A DNA stretch of 64,000 nucleotides, from positions 1,813,147 to 1,877,146 of the forward strand of contig NC_052044.1 of NCBI RefSeq assembly GCF_015832195.1. The letters are read 5' to 3'. The notes beneath the pieces are model-generated. The model did no database searches and was not told the DNA's origin. It worked only from the letters and a program-made list of their open reading frames with translations. A program made the position numbers and the translations under genes. This document shows positions 21,011-32,325 of the stretch, piece by piece (within the stretch, counting starts at the first letter, position 1; the number at the start of each line of letters is the position of its first letter). The DNA is from Motacilla alba alba (lineage: Eukaryota; Chordata; Aves; Passeriformes; Motacillidae).

Positions 21011-21359
21011 CCCCTTCCATTTAATCCTGAGAATCCCAAAGAGGATCCCAAGTTTATCCCATTTTCATCCCATAAAAAACCCTTTTAATAAAATTCCCTT
21101 TTCCCGCTGGGAAAAAAAAGCCAAAAAATGAGATTCTTGTGGGGTTTTAGGGGGTTTTGGGGGGTTTCTGGGTTGTTTTTTGGGTTTTGTGGTTTTTAAT
21201 GTAAAAATCCATGAATATTCTCATTTATTCACATTAATCAGTATAAAAATCAATAAATATCCCTAATTATCAATATTTATCCATATAAAATCCACGTTTA
21301 CCCCTAAAAATCCATTTTTATCCATCCTTATCCCTAAAACAATCCGCATTTATCCCTGG

Positions 21360-21835
21360 AAAACCCCAAACACGGGGGGACCCCCACCAGGCACCCCCAG
21401 AGCCCCCTTGGGGCACCCCCAGAGCCCCCCCGGAGCTCACGGAGACCCCGAAACCACCCAGGGACCCCAAAAACGGAGACCCCAAAAACTGAGACCCCCA
21501 AAACAGCCGGGGACCCCAAAATCACACAGAGACCCCCACAAAAACCACCCAGAGACCCCAAAACCATCCAGAGCCCCCCGGACCTCACTGAGACCCCAGA
21601 ACCGTCCAGAAACCCCAAAACTGAGACCCCAAAACTGCACGGGGACCCCAAAACCACCCAGAGACCCCCAAATTCCTCCAGAGACCCCGAAACCACCCAG
21701 AGACCCCAAAAACATCCAGAGACCCCCCCAAAAATTCCCCAGTGACACCAAAGATCCCCCCAGAGACCCCCGGAGCTCACAGGGACCCCCTGGGCACCGC
21801 AGACCCCCCAAAAAACCCCAAGGACCCCCAAAATG
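21360..21835. repeat. about 24-bp repeat (AGAGACCCCAAAACCACCC)
   Basis: Units such as CAGAGACCCCAAAACCACCC and GAACCCCCGGAGCTCACAG-like links occur about 18 times with variable spacing. The open frames on both strands are artefacts. Confidence 0.85.
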
Positions 21836-21894
21836 GGGGAAAAAAGAGGAAAAAGGGGAAAAAGGGGGAAACTCGCGGAGCCGTCGCCGCGCTC

Positions 21895-22560
21895 GCTCTG
21901 AGCTCGGCCTAAACCGGGCCTAGGCCAGGCCGGGCTTGAGTTCAGGCCAGGCCGGGTTTAATCTCAGGCCAGGCCAGGTTTAATCTCAGGCCAGGCCGGG
22001 TTTGATTTCAGGCCAGGTCTAATCTCAGGCCAGGCCGGGTTTAATCTGAGGCCAGGCCGGGTTTAATCTCAGGCCAAGCCAGGCCGGGTTTAATCTGATT
22101 TAATCTCAGGCCAGGCCGGGTTTGATTTCAGGCCAGGCCAGGCTTGATTTAATCTCAGGCCAGGCCGGGCTTGATTTCAGGCCAGGTTTAATCTCAGGCC
22201 AGGCCGGGTTTAATCTGAGGCCAGGCCGGGTTTAATCGCAGGCCAGGCCAGGCTTGATCGCAGGCCAGGCCGGGTTTAATCTCAGGCCAGGCCGGGTTTG
22301 ATTTCAGGCCAGGCCAGGCTTAATCTCAGGCCAGGTTTAATCTCAGGCCAGGCCGGGTTTAATCTCAGGCCAGGCCGGGTTTAATCTCAAGCCAGGCCAG
22401 GCTTGATCTCAGGCCAGGCCGGGTTTGTTCTCAGGCCAGGCCGGGTTTAATCTGAAGCCAGGCCGGGTTTAATCTGAGGCCAGGCCGGGTTTAATCTGAG
22501 GCCAGGCCGGGTTTAATCTCGGGCCAGGCCGGGTTTAATCTCAGGCCCAGCCAGGCTCAG
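21895..22560. repeat. 22-bp minisatellite (CAGGCCAGGCCGGGTTTAAT)
   Basis: About 30 copies of the unit CAGGCCAGGCCGGGTTTAAT+CT with variants (AGGCTTGAT, GGTTTGATT). Each copy has one CpG. Array length and low divergence indicate recent expansion. Confidence 0.95.
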
Positions 22561-22720
22561 TTTATTGCTGCTCGCTGCCCCCCAGCCCCCCGGCCCCACG
22601 TGCTCGCCCGGGGCCACTCAGCGCCCGCGGGGGCCATAAAAAAACGGCCCCAAAACAACCCCAAAGTGGCCCAAAAACCCCGGGGGAGGCGCGGCCGCGG
22701 GGACGGGGTCAGGATTTAGT
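22558..22720. promoter_or_regulatory. CpG-rich island with TTTATTGC, CACGTG and GCCATAAA
   Basis: CAGTTTATTGCTGCTCGC, an E-box CACGTG near 22599, and GCCATAAA at 22633-22640 lie in unique GC-rich DNA between two repeat arrays. Its site content resembles the islands at 12755 and 60005. A regulatory role is inferred. Confidence 0.4.
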
Positions 22721-23600
22721 TTAGAAAAAGGATTTATTTTGATTTTTTGGGGGATTTTTTGGAGGGTTTTGAATGCAAAAATTCTGGGTTTATTTTGATT
22801 TTTTTTTTAATTTTTTTTAGGGTTTTTTGGGGGTTTTGAAGGCAAAAAAAATGTGGTTTATTTTGAATTTTTTTTTTAATTTTTTGGGGTTTTTGGGGAG
22901 GGTCTTGAAGGCAAAAATTGTCCCGGATTTATAAAGATGTGGAGGAAAAAAAAATGGGGGAAAACCCCGAAGTTTTGGGGCCGATTTTTAAAAAGTTCCT
23001 GCGGTGGCTGAGGTGAGTGCGCTCCTGATTTTCCTGACTTTTGGGGTGAAATGGAGGAAAAAAAGGAAAAAAAAAACCCAAAATTCCCTTTAAAAGGTCC
23101 AGAACCCCCAGAGCCCTGGGAAACCCCCAAAATTGGGGTGAAAAAGGTGAAATTTGGGGCTTGAAGGAGATTATTGGGGGCGAGAATGCAAAATCAGGAA
23201 TTTCGAGTGGATTTTTTTGGGGAAAAAAGAGAATAAAAGAGGATTTTTGGGGGGGAATGGGATAAAAGTGGATTTTTTGGGAAAAATGGGATAACAAAGG
23301 ATTTTTTGAGGGGGGAAATGGGATTTTTTAGGAGCGAAAAACGGGATAAAAGAGATTTTATTTGGGGAAAAATGAGGTAAAAGATTATTTTGGGGGGAAA
23401 TGAGATAAGCCGGGATTTCTGGGGGTAAAAAGGGATAAAAGATGAATTTTGGGGGGGAAAAAGGAATTTTTTGGGCGGGAAATAATGGGATAAAAGAGGA
23501 ATTTTTGGCCAAAAAATGGGATAAAAGAGGATTTTTTTCAGAAAAGGGGATAAAAGGAGGAGGAGGAGGAGGAGGGGGAACTTTTGTCCCCTCCGGAAAT
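22720..23600. repeat. repeats of TTTATTTTGATTTTTTGGGG and GGGATAAAAGAGGATTTTTT type
   Basis: Left part: three copies of a roughly 65-bp unit with GGTTTATTTTGATTTTTT. Right part (23200-23560): about 10 copies of a roughly 35-bp unit GGGATAAAAGAGGATTTTTT. A (GGA)n tract is at 23550-23575. Confidence 0.75.
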
Positions 23601-23754
23601 TGTCGCCTCATTTCCCCCCGCGGCTCAAAGGAAATCCCATAAAATTTTATGGGGTTTTTATTGGGGCCTTTGGCGGCGCCTGGGACAAATAAACGTGGGA
23701 AAGAAAAGAAAAGGGAAAACGGGAAAATCGATGGGAAAATCCACGGGGAAAGAG

Positions 23755-24425
23755 ATTTTCACCATTTCCACAATTTCCCACAATTTCCCACATTTTCCCT
23801 TTGTTTCCCGCCATCTTTCACCATTTTCCCTCTTTTTCCACCATTTTTTCACTCTTTTTCCACCTTTCTTCCACCATTTTTTCACCATTTTTCACCATTT
23901 TTCCACCCATTTTTCCACCTTTTCTCCACTTATTTTTCCACCTGCTTTCCGCCATTTTTCCACCATTTCCCCCCAATTTTTTGCCATTTTTCCGCCATTT
24001 TTTCACCTTTTCCCCCATTTCCCCATTTTCCACCATTTTCCCCCCAATTTTTGCCATTTTTTCACACCCCCCATTTTTCACCATTCTCCCCAATTTTCAC
24101 CATTTTTTCACAATTTTCACCATTTTTCACCATTTCCCCCATTTTTCACCATTTTTTCACCGTTTCCCCCAATTTTTCACCATTTCCCCCCAATTCTCCA
24201 TCATTTTTTCACCATTTCCCCCCATTTTTCACCATTCTCCCCAATTTTCACCATTTTTTCACCATTTTCACCATTTTTTTCACCATTTCCCCCATTTTTC
24301 CATTCTCATTTTTCACCATTTTTTCACCATTTTTTCACCATCTTTTCACCATTTTTTTTCACCATTTCCCCCCATTTTTCACCATTTTTTCACCGTTTTC
24401 CCCCATTTTTCCCCATTTCCCCCTT
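23755..24425. repeat. 11-13-bp repeat (TTTTTCACCATT)
   Basis: About 50 copies of TTTTTCACCATTTTCCCCC and shorter variants. Phe/His/Pro-rich open frames over 23584-24795 are artefacts. Confidence 0.95.
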
Positions 24426-24429
24426 TCCA

Positions 24430-24775
24430 GGTGCGCTCAAATCTCCCCAAATCCATTTTTTTTCATTTCCACCCCCAGCACACCCAACCCAGCCCAGATT
24501 TCCCCCAAACCCCCCAGAGTTCTGGGGCACTTCCCCGTTAACCCCACGGCCCAAAAATCCGAGCTTTGGCCCCGGAACGATCCCGAGGAAGGGAGAAAAC
24601 CCCGAATTTCGACCAGAACCAACAAATTCGGCTTTTGCTGCTTTTAATGGAGAATTTTTTCAAATCCAGGCGCGGCGGGCGACGGAGGAATTCCCAAAAA
24701 TCCCAAATCCCGGCGGCTTTTCCCCTCCCCCCGCGCAGAATTTGGGGGAAATTCCCCCAAACCGCCGGGTCCACC
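24430..24775. other. mixed intergenic DNA
   Basis: Moderately complex sequence between the CACCATT array and the next island. Nothing is recognised on either strand. Confidence 0.35.
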
Positions 24776-24860
24776 CTGGGAGCAGCGAATATTAATGAAT
24801 AATTATCGCAATTAATCCACTATTCCACTTTCTGGTGCTCCCAAAGCACAATTTTCTCCT
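24775..24860. promoter_or_regulatory. homeodomain-site cluster in unique DNA
   Basis: CGAATATTAATGAATAATTA, TCGCAATTAATCCACTATTC and ACTTTCTGGTGCTCC are compact and non-repetitive. Four TAAT cores lie in about 35 bp. Likely a conserved noncoding element in the HOXC4-HOXC6 interval; assignment is by site content and contrast with the flanking repeats. Confidence 0.45.
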
Positions 24861-25019
24861 TTTCGGGACGGAGGCGGCGATTGCGGAGCGGGGATTCCCA
24901 AAACCTTTCCTTTTTTCCCTCTTTATTTCCCTTTTTCCGACTTTTCCACCTTTTTTTCACTCCTCCTCATTTCCTCGGGGCGGTGCCGGGATTTTCCCGG
25001 CCCTTTTTCCTCCCTGTTT

Positions 25020-25330
25020 TGGGGTTTTGAGGGGTTTTATTCCAATATTTTGGTTTTTTTGGGTTTTCTTCCCCAATATTTTGGGTTCTTAGGAGTTTTT
25101 CCCACCAATATTTTGGTTTTCCTGGCATTTTTCCCCCAATATTTTGGTTTTTGAGGTGATTTTTCTCCCAATATTTTGGTTTTTATTCCTTTCTTTCCCC
25201 AATATTTCATTTTTTTGCTGGTTTTCCCTCCAGAGGCGGAAATTTCTGGAATTTTCCCGGAATTTTCCTGAATTTTTCTGGAATTTTTTTCTGGAATTTC
25301 CCCCCCTTTCCTCCCCATTTTAATCAGGGA
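25020..25330. repeat. about 35-bp repeat (CCCAATATTTTGGTTTTT)
   Basis: Seven copies of CCCCAATATTTTGGTTTTTG followed by variable links. The right edge has four copies of GGAATTTTTCTGGAATTTTC. Confidence 0.85.
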
Positions 25331-25369
25331 TTTCCTTTGGGCAAGGCGTGAAAATTGGAATTAAACCCC

Positions 25370-26110
25370 GCGATAATCGCGAAAATCATCATTAAAAATC
25401 ATCGGAAATAACCAAAATCATTAAAAAATTAATAAAATAATAAATTAATAAATTAATAAATTAATAAAATCATTATCGTTCAAAGTGCTTTTCTGTAAAA
25501 CAGGAAATTACTTCAGGTGGTAAAAATGAATGAAATTCATAAAACTGGGAGAAAAATAGAGGGGAAATAATAGAAAAAAATAGCAAAAAAAATCATGAAA
25601 ACCCGTTAGGAATAAAATTGAAGATGTAAAAAATGCTTTTAAAAGTTTCTAGAGGAAAAAGAAATTTTAAAAGGTTGAAAAAGTAAAAAAAAAAACCGCA
25701 AAAAAAAGTTTAAAAATGTAAAAAATTTATTAAAAATGTATATGGAGAGAATAGGTTAAAATATGGGGGGAAATGGAAAGAGGGTTAGGAAATTTAAAAT
25801 GCGAAATGTGCCCAAAAACGCTAAAAATGTTTTTAAAATAGGAAATAAAGTGAGGAATGGTAAAATTCGGGAGGTTTAAAGTGATTTTTGGTGGATTTTT
25901 AAACCAAGCGGTTTTGAAAATAAAAGGGGAAGAGTGAAGGGGGAAAATAGAATTTCCCCCAAAAAAATTTGAAAATAAAATGGGGGAAAAGTAAAAAAAA
26001 TCCGGATTTTTATTGGGGTTTTTAACAAAAATAAAATAAAGAAAAGAAAAGAATAAAACGGGAACAAGGAAGGGAAAAACAAACCCCAAATGTCAACAGC
26101 GGGAGCTCGA
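25370..26110. other. AT-rich intergenic tract
   Basis: Starts with repeated AATTAATAAATTAATAAA (25430-25465) and a compact patch CATTATCGTTCAAAGTGCTT. It continues as A-rich sequence with AAAATGTAAAAAATTTA units. The AT content contrasts with the surroundings; no gene is seen. Confidence 0.5.
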
Positions 26111-26249
26111 AATTGATTTTTATTGGGATTTCCCCCGGAAAATCGGCCCCAAATTCGGCTCTTACGGAGTTTGAGTTTTATTTTCCCGGGCGTTTTTAGG
26201 GCGGAATTCTCCGTTCCCGAATTTCCGCCCCAAGTTCCTCCCAGAGCCG

Positions 26250-26870
26250 CGGGAATTTTTCCCTCATTTCCCGCTTTTCCTTCCTTTTTCCCCAAAAAAA
26301 CCTCAAAATCCGATTTTCCCCCTCATTTCCCGCTTTTCCTCCCCCCTAAAACCAGAAAAAAGCCGATTTCCCCCTCATTTTGGCATTTTCCTTCCTTTCC
26401 CCCCCAAAAAACCCCAATTTTCCCCTATTTCCCCTTTTCCTTCCTTTCCCGTCCAAAAACCCCCAAAAAACCAAAAAAATCCCATTTTTTGCCCTAATTC
26501 CCCCCTTTCCCCCCAAAAAATCCGATTTTTCCCCCAAATCCCCCCCTTTTCCTTCATTTTCACCCCAAAAAAATCCAATTTTTTGCCCTAATTCCCCCCT
26601 TTCCTCCCCAAAAATCCAGGTTTTTTTCCCCAAATTCTCCCCTTTCCCCTCCTTTTCCCCCAAAAAACCCCAAAAAACAAAAAAAAAAATCAAAATTTTC
26701 CCCCCAAATTCCCCCCTTTCCCCTCCTTTTCCCCTCAAAAATCCGATTTTTTCCCCAAATTCCCCCTTTTCCTTCCTTTCCCCCCCAAAAAATCCCATTT
26801 TTTGCCCTAATTTCCCCCAAAAACCCGATTTCCCCCCAGTTTCTCCCCTTTTTCCCCCCTAAAAAACTCC
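26250..26870. repeat. repeat of CCCCAAATTCCCCCCTTTTC type
   Basis: Units of roughly 60 bp (AAAAAATCCGATTTTTTCCC, CAAATTCCCCCCTTTCCCC, TCCTTTTCCCCTC) repeat about 10 times. The minus strand is purine-rich. Confidence 0.85.
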
Positions 26871-27054
26871 CCAAAATCCGCGCTGTCGTTTCTGTTCCCC
26901 CCGCGGGTTCGGGGTCATTTTCAGCCCGAATTCCCAAAATAAAACGGGAATTTCGGGAGCCGCTCCCCATTCACCGCCTCGGGGGTTGGGTTTTGGTGTT
27001 TCTCTTTTTATTTTGAATTGTTTTTGTGGCGGCTCGACCCGGCTGGCCCCGGGG

Positions 27055-28120
27055 AAGGAGGGGAAATGGGGAAAATGGGAAAAAATGGGGGAAAATGGGG
27101 AAAAATGGGGGAAAAGGGGGAGAAAATTGAATAAAAATGGGGGAAATGGGAGAAAAATGGAACAAAAATGGGGGGAAATGGGGGAAATGGAATAAAAATG
27201 GGAAAAAGGGGAGAAAATGGAGTAAAAATGGGGGGAAAGGGGGAGAAAATGGAATAAAAGTGGGAAAATTTGGGAAAAATTGGGGAAAGGGGGAAAAAGG
27301 GGGAGAAAATGGAATAAAAATGGGGGAAATGGGAGAAGAATGGGATAAAATGGGAATAAAAATGGGGGAAATGGGGAAAAGGGGAAAAAAGGAGGGGAAA
27401 GGGGGGGGGGAAGGGGAGAAAAATGGAATAAAAATGGGGGGAATTGGGAAAAATGGAATAAAAATGAGAAAAAGGGGAGAAAAAGGGGAAGAAATGAGGG
27501 AAATGGGATAAAAATGGGGGAAATGGGAAAAATAGAGGGGGAATAGAGGGAGAAGGGGAGGGAAAGAGGGAGATAAAAGGGGAAGAAGTGGGGAAAGGAA
27601 AGGGGGAAAATGGGGGAAAATGGGATAAAAATGGGAGAAATGGGGGGGAAATAGGAGAAAAAGGGGGAAGAAAAATTGGGGAGAAATGGGGAAAGAAAGG
27701 GGGAAATGGAGGAAAATGGGATAAAAATGGGATAAAAATGGGGGAAGGGGGGAAATAGAGGGGGGAAAGGGGGAGAAGGGGAGGAAAAGGGGGGGAAATG
27801 GGGAGGGAATGGGGAAGAAATGGGGAAAAATGGGGGAAATGGGGGGAAATGGGGAAAATGGGGGGAAATGGGCGAAAAAACGGAAATAACGGGAGGGAAA
27901 AGGTGGAAAAAGAGGAATAGAAGCGAAATAAAGGGGAGGAAATGGGGAGAAGGGGAAATAGAGGTTAAAAAGGGGAATAAAGGGGGAAAGGGGAATAAAG
28001 GGGAACATTTGGAATAAAGGGGGAAAGGGAGAAGAAAAGGGAAAAGGGGAATTAGGGGAAGGGGCTAAAAGGAGGGGGGAGAAGGGAAGCGAAGGGAAAA
28101 GGGGGGAAAGTGCGCAAAGA
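27055..28120. repeat. purine minisatellite (AAAATGGGGGAAATGGGG)
   Basis: More than 1 kb of the plus strand is composed of A and G with T only in ATGG or ATAAAA contexts. Units GGAATAAAAATGGGGGAAAT and GGGAAAAAGGGGGAGAAAAT alternate. G-runs of 3-5 are dense. Long Phe/Pro/Ser frames on the minus strand are artefacts. Confidence 0.92.
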
Positions 28121-28269
28121 TTCAAAAAACGACAGAAAAATCGCGGAGAAACGGGAAAAGCGTGGGGGAAATAAAGGGGGAAAAGGGGAAAATCCGAATC
28201 GTGGCCCCCGGGCCAGGCGGGGAGGTTTTACCATGGCTCAGCTGCGCTCCGCCCGTCCGGGGCTGCCCC

Positions 28270-29165
28270 GGCCCCGCCGCGGCTCCGCTGCTCCTGCCGG
28301 GATCCCGGGAATTCCTGCCCCGAATCCCGAATCCCAAATCCCGCTGCTCCTGCCCGGCATCCCGGGAATCCCCAAAATCCCGCTGCTCCTGCCGGGATCC
28401 CGGGAATTCCTGCCCCGAATCCCAAATCCCGCTGCTCCTGCCCGGATCCCGGGAATTCCTGCCCCGAATCCCAAATCCCGCTGCTCCTGCCGGGATCCCG
28501 GGAATTCCTGCCCCGAATCCCACTGATCCTGCCCGGGATCCCGGGAATCCCCCAAATCCCGCTGCTCCTGCCGGGATCCCGGGATTCCTGCCCCGAATCC
28601 CAAAATGCCGCTGCTCCTGCCGGGATCCCGGGAATTCCTGCCCCGAATCCCAAATCCCGCTGCTCCTGCCCGGATCCCGGGAATTCCTGCCCCGAATCCC
28701 AAAATCCCCCTGCTCCGGCCCGGGATCCTGGGATTCCTGCCCCGAATCCCAAAATCCCCCTGCTCCGGCCCGGGATCCTGGGATTCCTGCCCCGAATCCC
28801 ACTGATCCTGCCGGGATCGCGGGAATTCTCCCGAATCCCGCTGCTCCTGCCCGGGAATTCCTGCCCCGGTTCTCGTTGATCCTGCCCGGGATCCCAGGAA
28901 TTCCCCAAATCCCGCTGCTCCTGCCGGCATCCCGGGATTCCTGCCCCGGTTCCCGAATCCCGCTGCTCCTGCCGGGATCCCGGGATTCCTGTCCCGAATC
29001 CCAAATCCCGCTGCTCCTGCCGGGATCCCGGGATTCCCCGGTTCCCGCTGCTCCTGCCCGGGATCCCGGGATTCCTGCCCCGGTTCCCGAATCCCGCTGC
29101 TCCCGTCCAGAATCCCGGGAATTCCCCCGAATCCCGCTGCTCCTGCCCGGAATTCCTGCCCCGGT
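28270..29165. repeat. about 45-55-bp GC-rich minisatellite
   Basis: About 20 copies of CCCGCTGCTCCTGCCGGGAT, CCCGGGAATTCCTGCCCCGA and ATCCCAAAT. EcoRI, SmaI and BamHI-like palindromes (GAATTC, CCCGGG, GGATCC-type) recur in each copy. All frames stay open on both strands; the predicted 417-438 residue proteins are artefacts. Confidence 0.95.
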
Positions 29166-29189
29166 TCCGCTGCTCGTGCCCGGGGCGGC

Positions 29190-29420
29190 CCGCGAGGAGG
29201 AGGAGGAGGAGGAGGAGGAAGGGGAGGAGGAAGGCGGGGGGTGCCGGGCTGGCGGCGCCGCCGCGATTCCCAAATTTCCAGCGATTCCCATGGAAAAGGC
29301 CCCGGGGGGGGGAGGGGGGGAGGGGCGGCTCCGCGGAGGGGGAGGGGCGGGGAGGGAAATTCCCAAATTCAACAAAAGGAACGGGGGGGGGGGGGGGGGG
29401 GTGGGGGGGGGGGAGGCAAT
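29190..29420. repeat. (GAG)n and poly-G tracts
   Basis: (GAG)n at 29194-29220, then unique GC-rich DNA, then a near-continuous G run at about 29384-29412 broken by single T or A. Long G runs are prone to length error in assemblies. Confidence 0.9.
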
Positions 29421-29890
29421 TTCCTCCTTTTTTCGCTCTTTTCCCTGTCCTTTATCTATGTTTTTCCTCCTTTTTTAAACTCTTTCCCCTCTCTTTTATC
29501 CAAGCTTTCCCTCCCTTTCATCTCCATTTTTTTCTCTTTTTATCTCCATTTTCCTTTTTATCCCTTTTTCATCTCTTTTTCCTCTCTTTTATCTCCCTTT
29601 CCTTTCTCTTTGATCTCCTTCTTCCCTCTTTTTTCAGCTCCTTTTTCCATCCCCTTTTTTCTCTTCTTAATCCCCATTTTCCTCCTTTTAATTCCCCTTT
29701 CCCCCCTCTTTTAATCTCCTTTTTCTCCCTCTTTTAATCTCATTTTAAATCCCATTTTCCTTTTCTCTCCTTTCCCCTCTCTTGTTCCTCCCCTTTCCGC
29801 CCTTCTTTACCCCATTTTCCCCCTCTTCAATCTCCTTTTTCCCCCTCTCATTTCCCCCTTTTTCCCCCAAAACCTCTCCAGTTCCGGGCC
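29420..29890. repeat. pyrimidine-rich tract
   Basis: Plus strand of CTTTTTCCCTCTTTTATCTC type, irregular period of about 22-25 bp. No gene is seen. Confidence 0.8.
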
Positions 29891-29989
29891 GGTTCTCGGC
29901 TCTCTCAATTTCAATTTTCAATTCGCCTTCACCCAAATAAATTATAACAAATTAAAAAAAAAAAAAATAGAAAAACATTAGGAATAGGA

Positions 29990-30280
29990 AAACAATTAAG
30001 AAATGTGGAGAATTCCAAGCGCGGCTGCAGGACGGGGCTGCCCTGGCGGGGGGGCCGGGCCGGGCTCCCGCCGCTCCTCCCGTCCCAAATGGGGATTTTT
30101 ATTTTGGGGCCGTCACGTGCAGGGGGCGGCGGCGCTGCTCGAGCCGCGACCCCGGCCGGCATTTCTGCCTTTTTTCATTTTTGGGGTTTTGGGTTTGTTG
30201 GTTTTTGTTTTTTTTTTTTTGCGGGGCGAGGCGGCAGCGGCACCTAGCGCTGCGCGGCGGCACGGCCGGCTCCGTGCCCT
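29990..30280. promoter_or_regulatory. CpG-rich island with E-box in the expected HOXC5 position
   Basis: Unique GC-rich sequence, with GGGGCCGTCACGTGCAGGGG (E-box CACGTG near 30114) and a CpG-dense patch at 30230-30285. By comparison with mammals, HOXC5 lies a few kb downstream of HOXC6, which is about here. I checked both strands for the YPWM hexapeptide and [11 protein letters not shown] and found neither. Confidence 0.35.
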
Positions 30281-31060
30281 TCCTCCTCCTTCCTCCTCCT
30301 CCTTCCCCTTCCTCCTCCTTCCTCCTCCTCCTTCCCCCTCTTCCTCCTTTCCTCCTCTTCCTCCTTCCCCCTCTTCCTCCTTCCCCTTCTTCCTCCTTTC
30401 CCCAATTCTTCCTCATTTTTCCCAATTCTTCCTCATTTTTCCCAATTCTTCCTCATTTTTCCCAATTCTTCCTCATTTTTCCCAATTCTTCCTCATTCCT
30501 CACTCTTCCTCATTTTTCCCCACTCTTCCTTTCCCCATTCCTCCCCATTTTTTCCCGATTCTCCCTCATCTTTCCTCGTCTTTCCCCTTTCCCGGTCACT
30601 CCTTAATTTTGGAATTATTTTTGATTTCCCCCCCGTGTCAGGGCGCGGGGAGGCTTCAAACAGGGAAATCATTCCAATTCAAATCGCGCCTTCTGCCCTT
30701 CTCCTGATTTCTCTTTCCTTCTCAAACTTTGCCCTTTTTTCCTCCTTTATTTCCTTTTTTCCTCCTTTATTTCCTTTTTTCCTCCTTTATTTCCTTTTTT
30801 CCTCCTTTATTTCCTTTTCTCTCCTTTATTTCCTTTTCCCCCCCTTTCACCCCTTTTCCCCTTTTCTTCCCCCATTTTTTTAATTTTCTTTTTTCTTCTT
30901 TTCCTTTATTCCCTTTTCTTTCCTTATTTCATTTCCTCCCTTTTCCCCTTTCCTCCCTTTTTCCCCTTTTCCCCCTTTTTTCCCATTTTCCTCCCTTTTC
31001 CCCCCATTTCTCCTCTCTCCTCCCTTTCCCCCCTGTACAAAACCCTCCCCAAAATTAAAA
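30280..31060. repeat. pyrimidine repeats (CCTCCTT, CCCAATTCTTCCTCATTTTT, TTTCCTCCTTTA)
   Basis: Three successive arrays: (TCCTCCTCCTTCC)n to 30400; five copies of a 20-bp unit CCCAATTCTTCCTCATTTTT at 30412-30497; then TTTATTTCCTTTTTTCCTCC, 18-19 bp, four copies at 30740-30815. Confidence 0.92.
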
Positions 31061-31440
31061 TAAATTCAACCACCCCTCCTTTTTCCCAGCCCATTCCGGG
31101 TTATTTTTGGGCCGCTCCTCCCCCAGCGCTCCAAAGTTTACATTCCTTGGATTTTTTTTTATTTTAATTTATTTATTTTGCCCTTCTCGCCTTTCCTCGG
31201 GTTTTTTTTATCCTTTTTTATTTATTATTTTCTCTTTCCCATAATTTATTGCTGCCGTCTCTTCCTCAAAGCGCCGGGGGGGGAGAAAATCCTGCGGAAA
31301 ATCGGAATTTCCGACCCCCCCGCAGCTCCTTCCCGGCGCTTTTTTGGGGTTTTCCTTCATTTTTGGGGATTTTTTTGGTCTTTTTTATCCTTTTTTTTTT
31401 TCATAAATTCCACCCTGGAGAGGAACAAAGGATGGGAGGG
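31060..31440. other. mixed unique DNA
   Basis: Non-repetitive patches at 31085-31150 (CCAGCGCTCCAAAGTTTACA) and 31240-31345. No HOX exon or other gene is recognised. Confidence 0.4.
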
Positions 31441-31444
31441 GAAA

Positions 31445-31800
31445 AAAACCTCCTCGGGCTCCTTTTTATTAGGATTATTTCCCTTTTTATTAGGATTCTT
31501 TCCCTTTTTATTAGGATTTTTTCCTTTTTTATTAGTATTTTTCCCTTTTTTATTAGGATTTTTTCCTTTTTATTAGCATTTTTCCTTTTTTTATTAGTAT
31601 TTTTCCTTTTTTATTAGGATTTTTCCCTTTTTATTAGGATTTTTCCCTTTTTATTAGGATTTTTCCCTGTTTATTGGGATTATTTCCCTTTTTATTGGGA
31701 TTATTTCCCTTTTTTTACGATTATTTCCCCCTTTTTACGATTATTTCCCTTTTTTTACGATTATTTCCCTTTTTTAACGATTATTTCCCATTTTACGATC
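31445..31800. repeat. 18-20-bp repeat (CCTTTTTATTAGGATTATTT)
   Basis: About 18 copies of CCTTTTTATTAGGATTTTTC, drifting to CCCTTTTTTTACGATTATTT. On the minus strand every copy carries AATAAAAAGG, so polyadenylation-like hexamers are abundant and uninformative here. Confidence 0.95.
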
Positions 31801-32325
31801 ACTTCCTTTCAGGAACCCGCCTGTTCCTCTGCTTTTTCCGATCATTTCCTCCTCCCGAGCCCTTTCCCTGCTCCGGTCCCTCCGCCGCCTCCTCCCAAAG
31901 ATAAATCTCCTTTATTTATTTCTGGTTTCTCCCAGGGATTTCTCGTCCCGTGACCTCCGGAATTCCCAGAAAATCCCTCGGATGCGACCAAAAAAAAGAG
32001 GGAAAATCCGCTTTTCCTGCGTTTTCCTTCCCCGGTGCCAAACCCGCGCTCCTCCAGGGCGAGGCTGAGATAAAAAAGCTGAAAATCCGCTAAAATCCAT
32101 TAAAAATGACATTTCCCCTCCCCCGTCCCCCGAGAGGATTTTATTGGGATGAAATCGAGGGAAAAGGGGAGGGGAAAAGCTCGGGGCGCCAAATAAACCC
32201 CCCAAAAACCCCGAATTAATGAATTAATTAATTAATAAAGGCCCCGGCGGCGGCCGCGATCCATCACCCGGAGCCGCCAGAAATGATAAAAGAGGAGCCG
32301 AACTTTTCACCCCCCGGGGGAAAAC
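31800..32325. other. mixed unique DNA left of the GGGGAACC array
   Basis: Relatively complex sequence with AAAGATAAATCTCCTTTATT at about 31899, GCTGAGATAAAAAAGCTG at about 32063 and a TTAATGAATTAATTAATTAA tract near 32214. No open frame resembles HOXC5. Confidence 0.4.

Noticed and set aside
23584..24795. 403-residue Phe/His-rich frame
   Set aside because: Translation of the TTTTTCACCATT array.
26971..28125. 384-residue Phe/Pro/Ser-rich protein on the minus strand
   Set aside because: Translation of the AAAATGGGGGAAAT purine array; no complexity beyond the repeat.
28122..29478. Open frames of 417 and 438 residues on opposite strands
   Set aside because: Both are translations of the same GC-rich minisatellite with stop-free units; they mirror each other and match no family.
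31445..31800. Cluster of minus-strand polyadenylation signals (AATAAA) below HOXC6
   Set aside because: Every copy of the 20-bp repeat carries AATAAAAAGG; these are repeat by-products. The better HOXC6 signal is at 32912.
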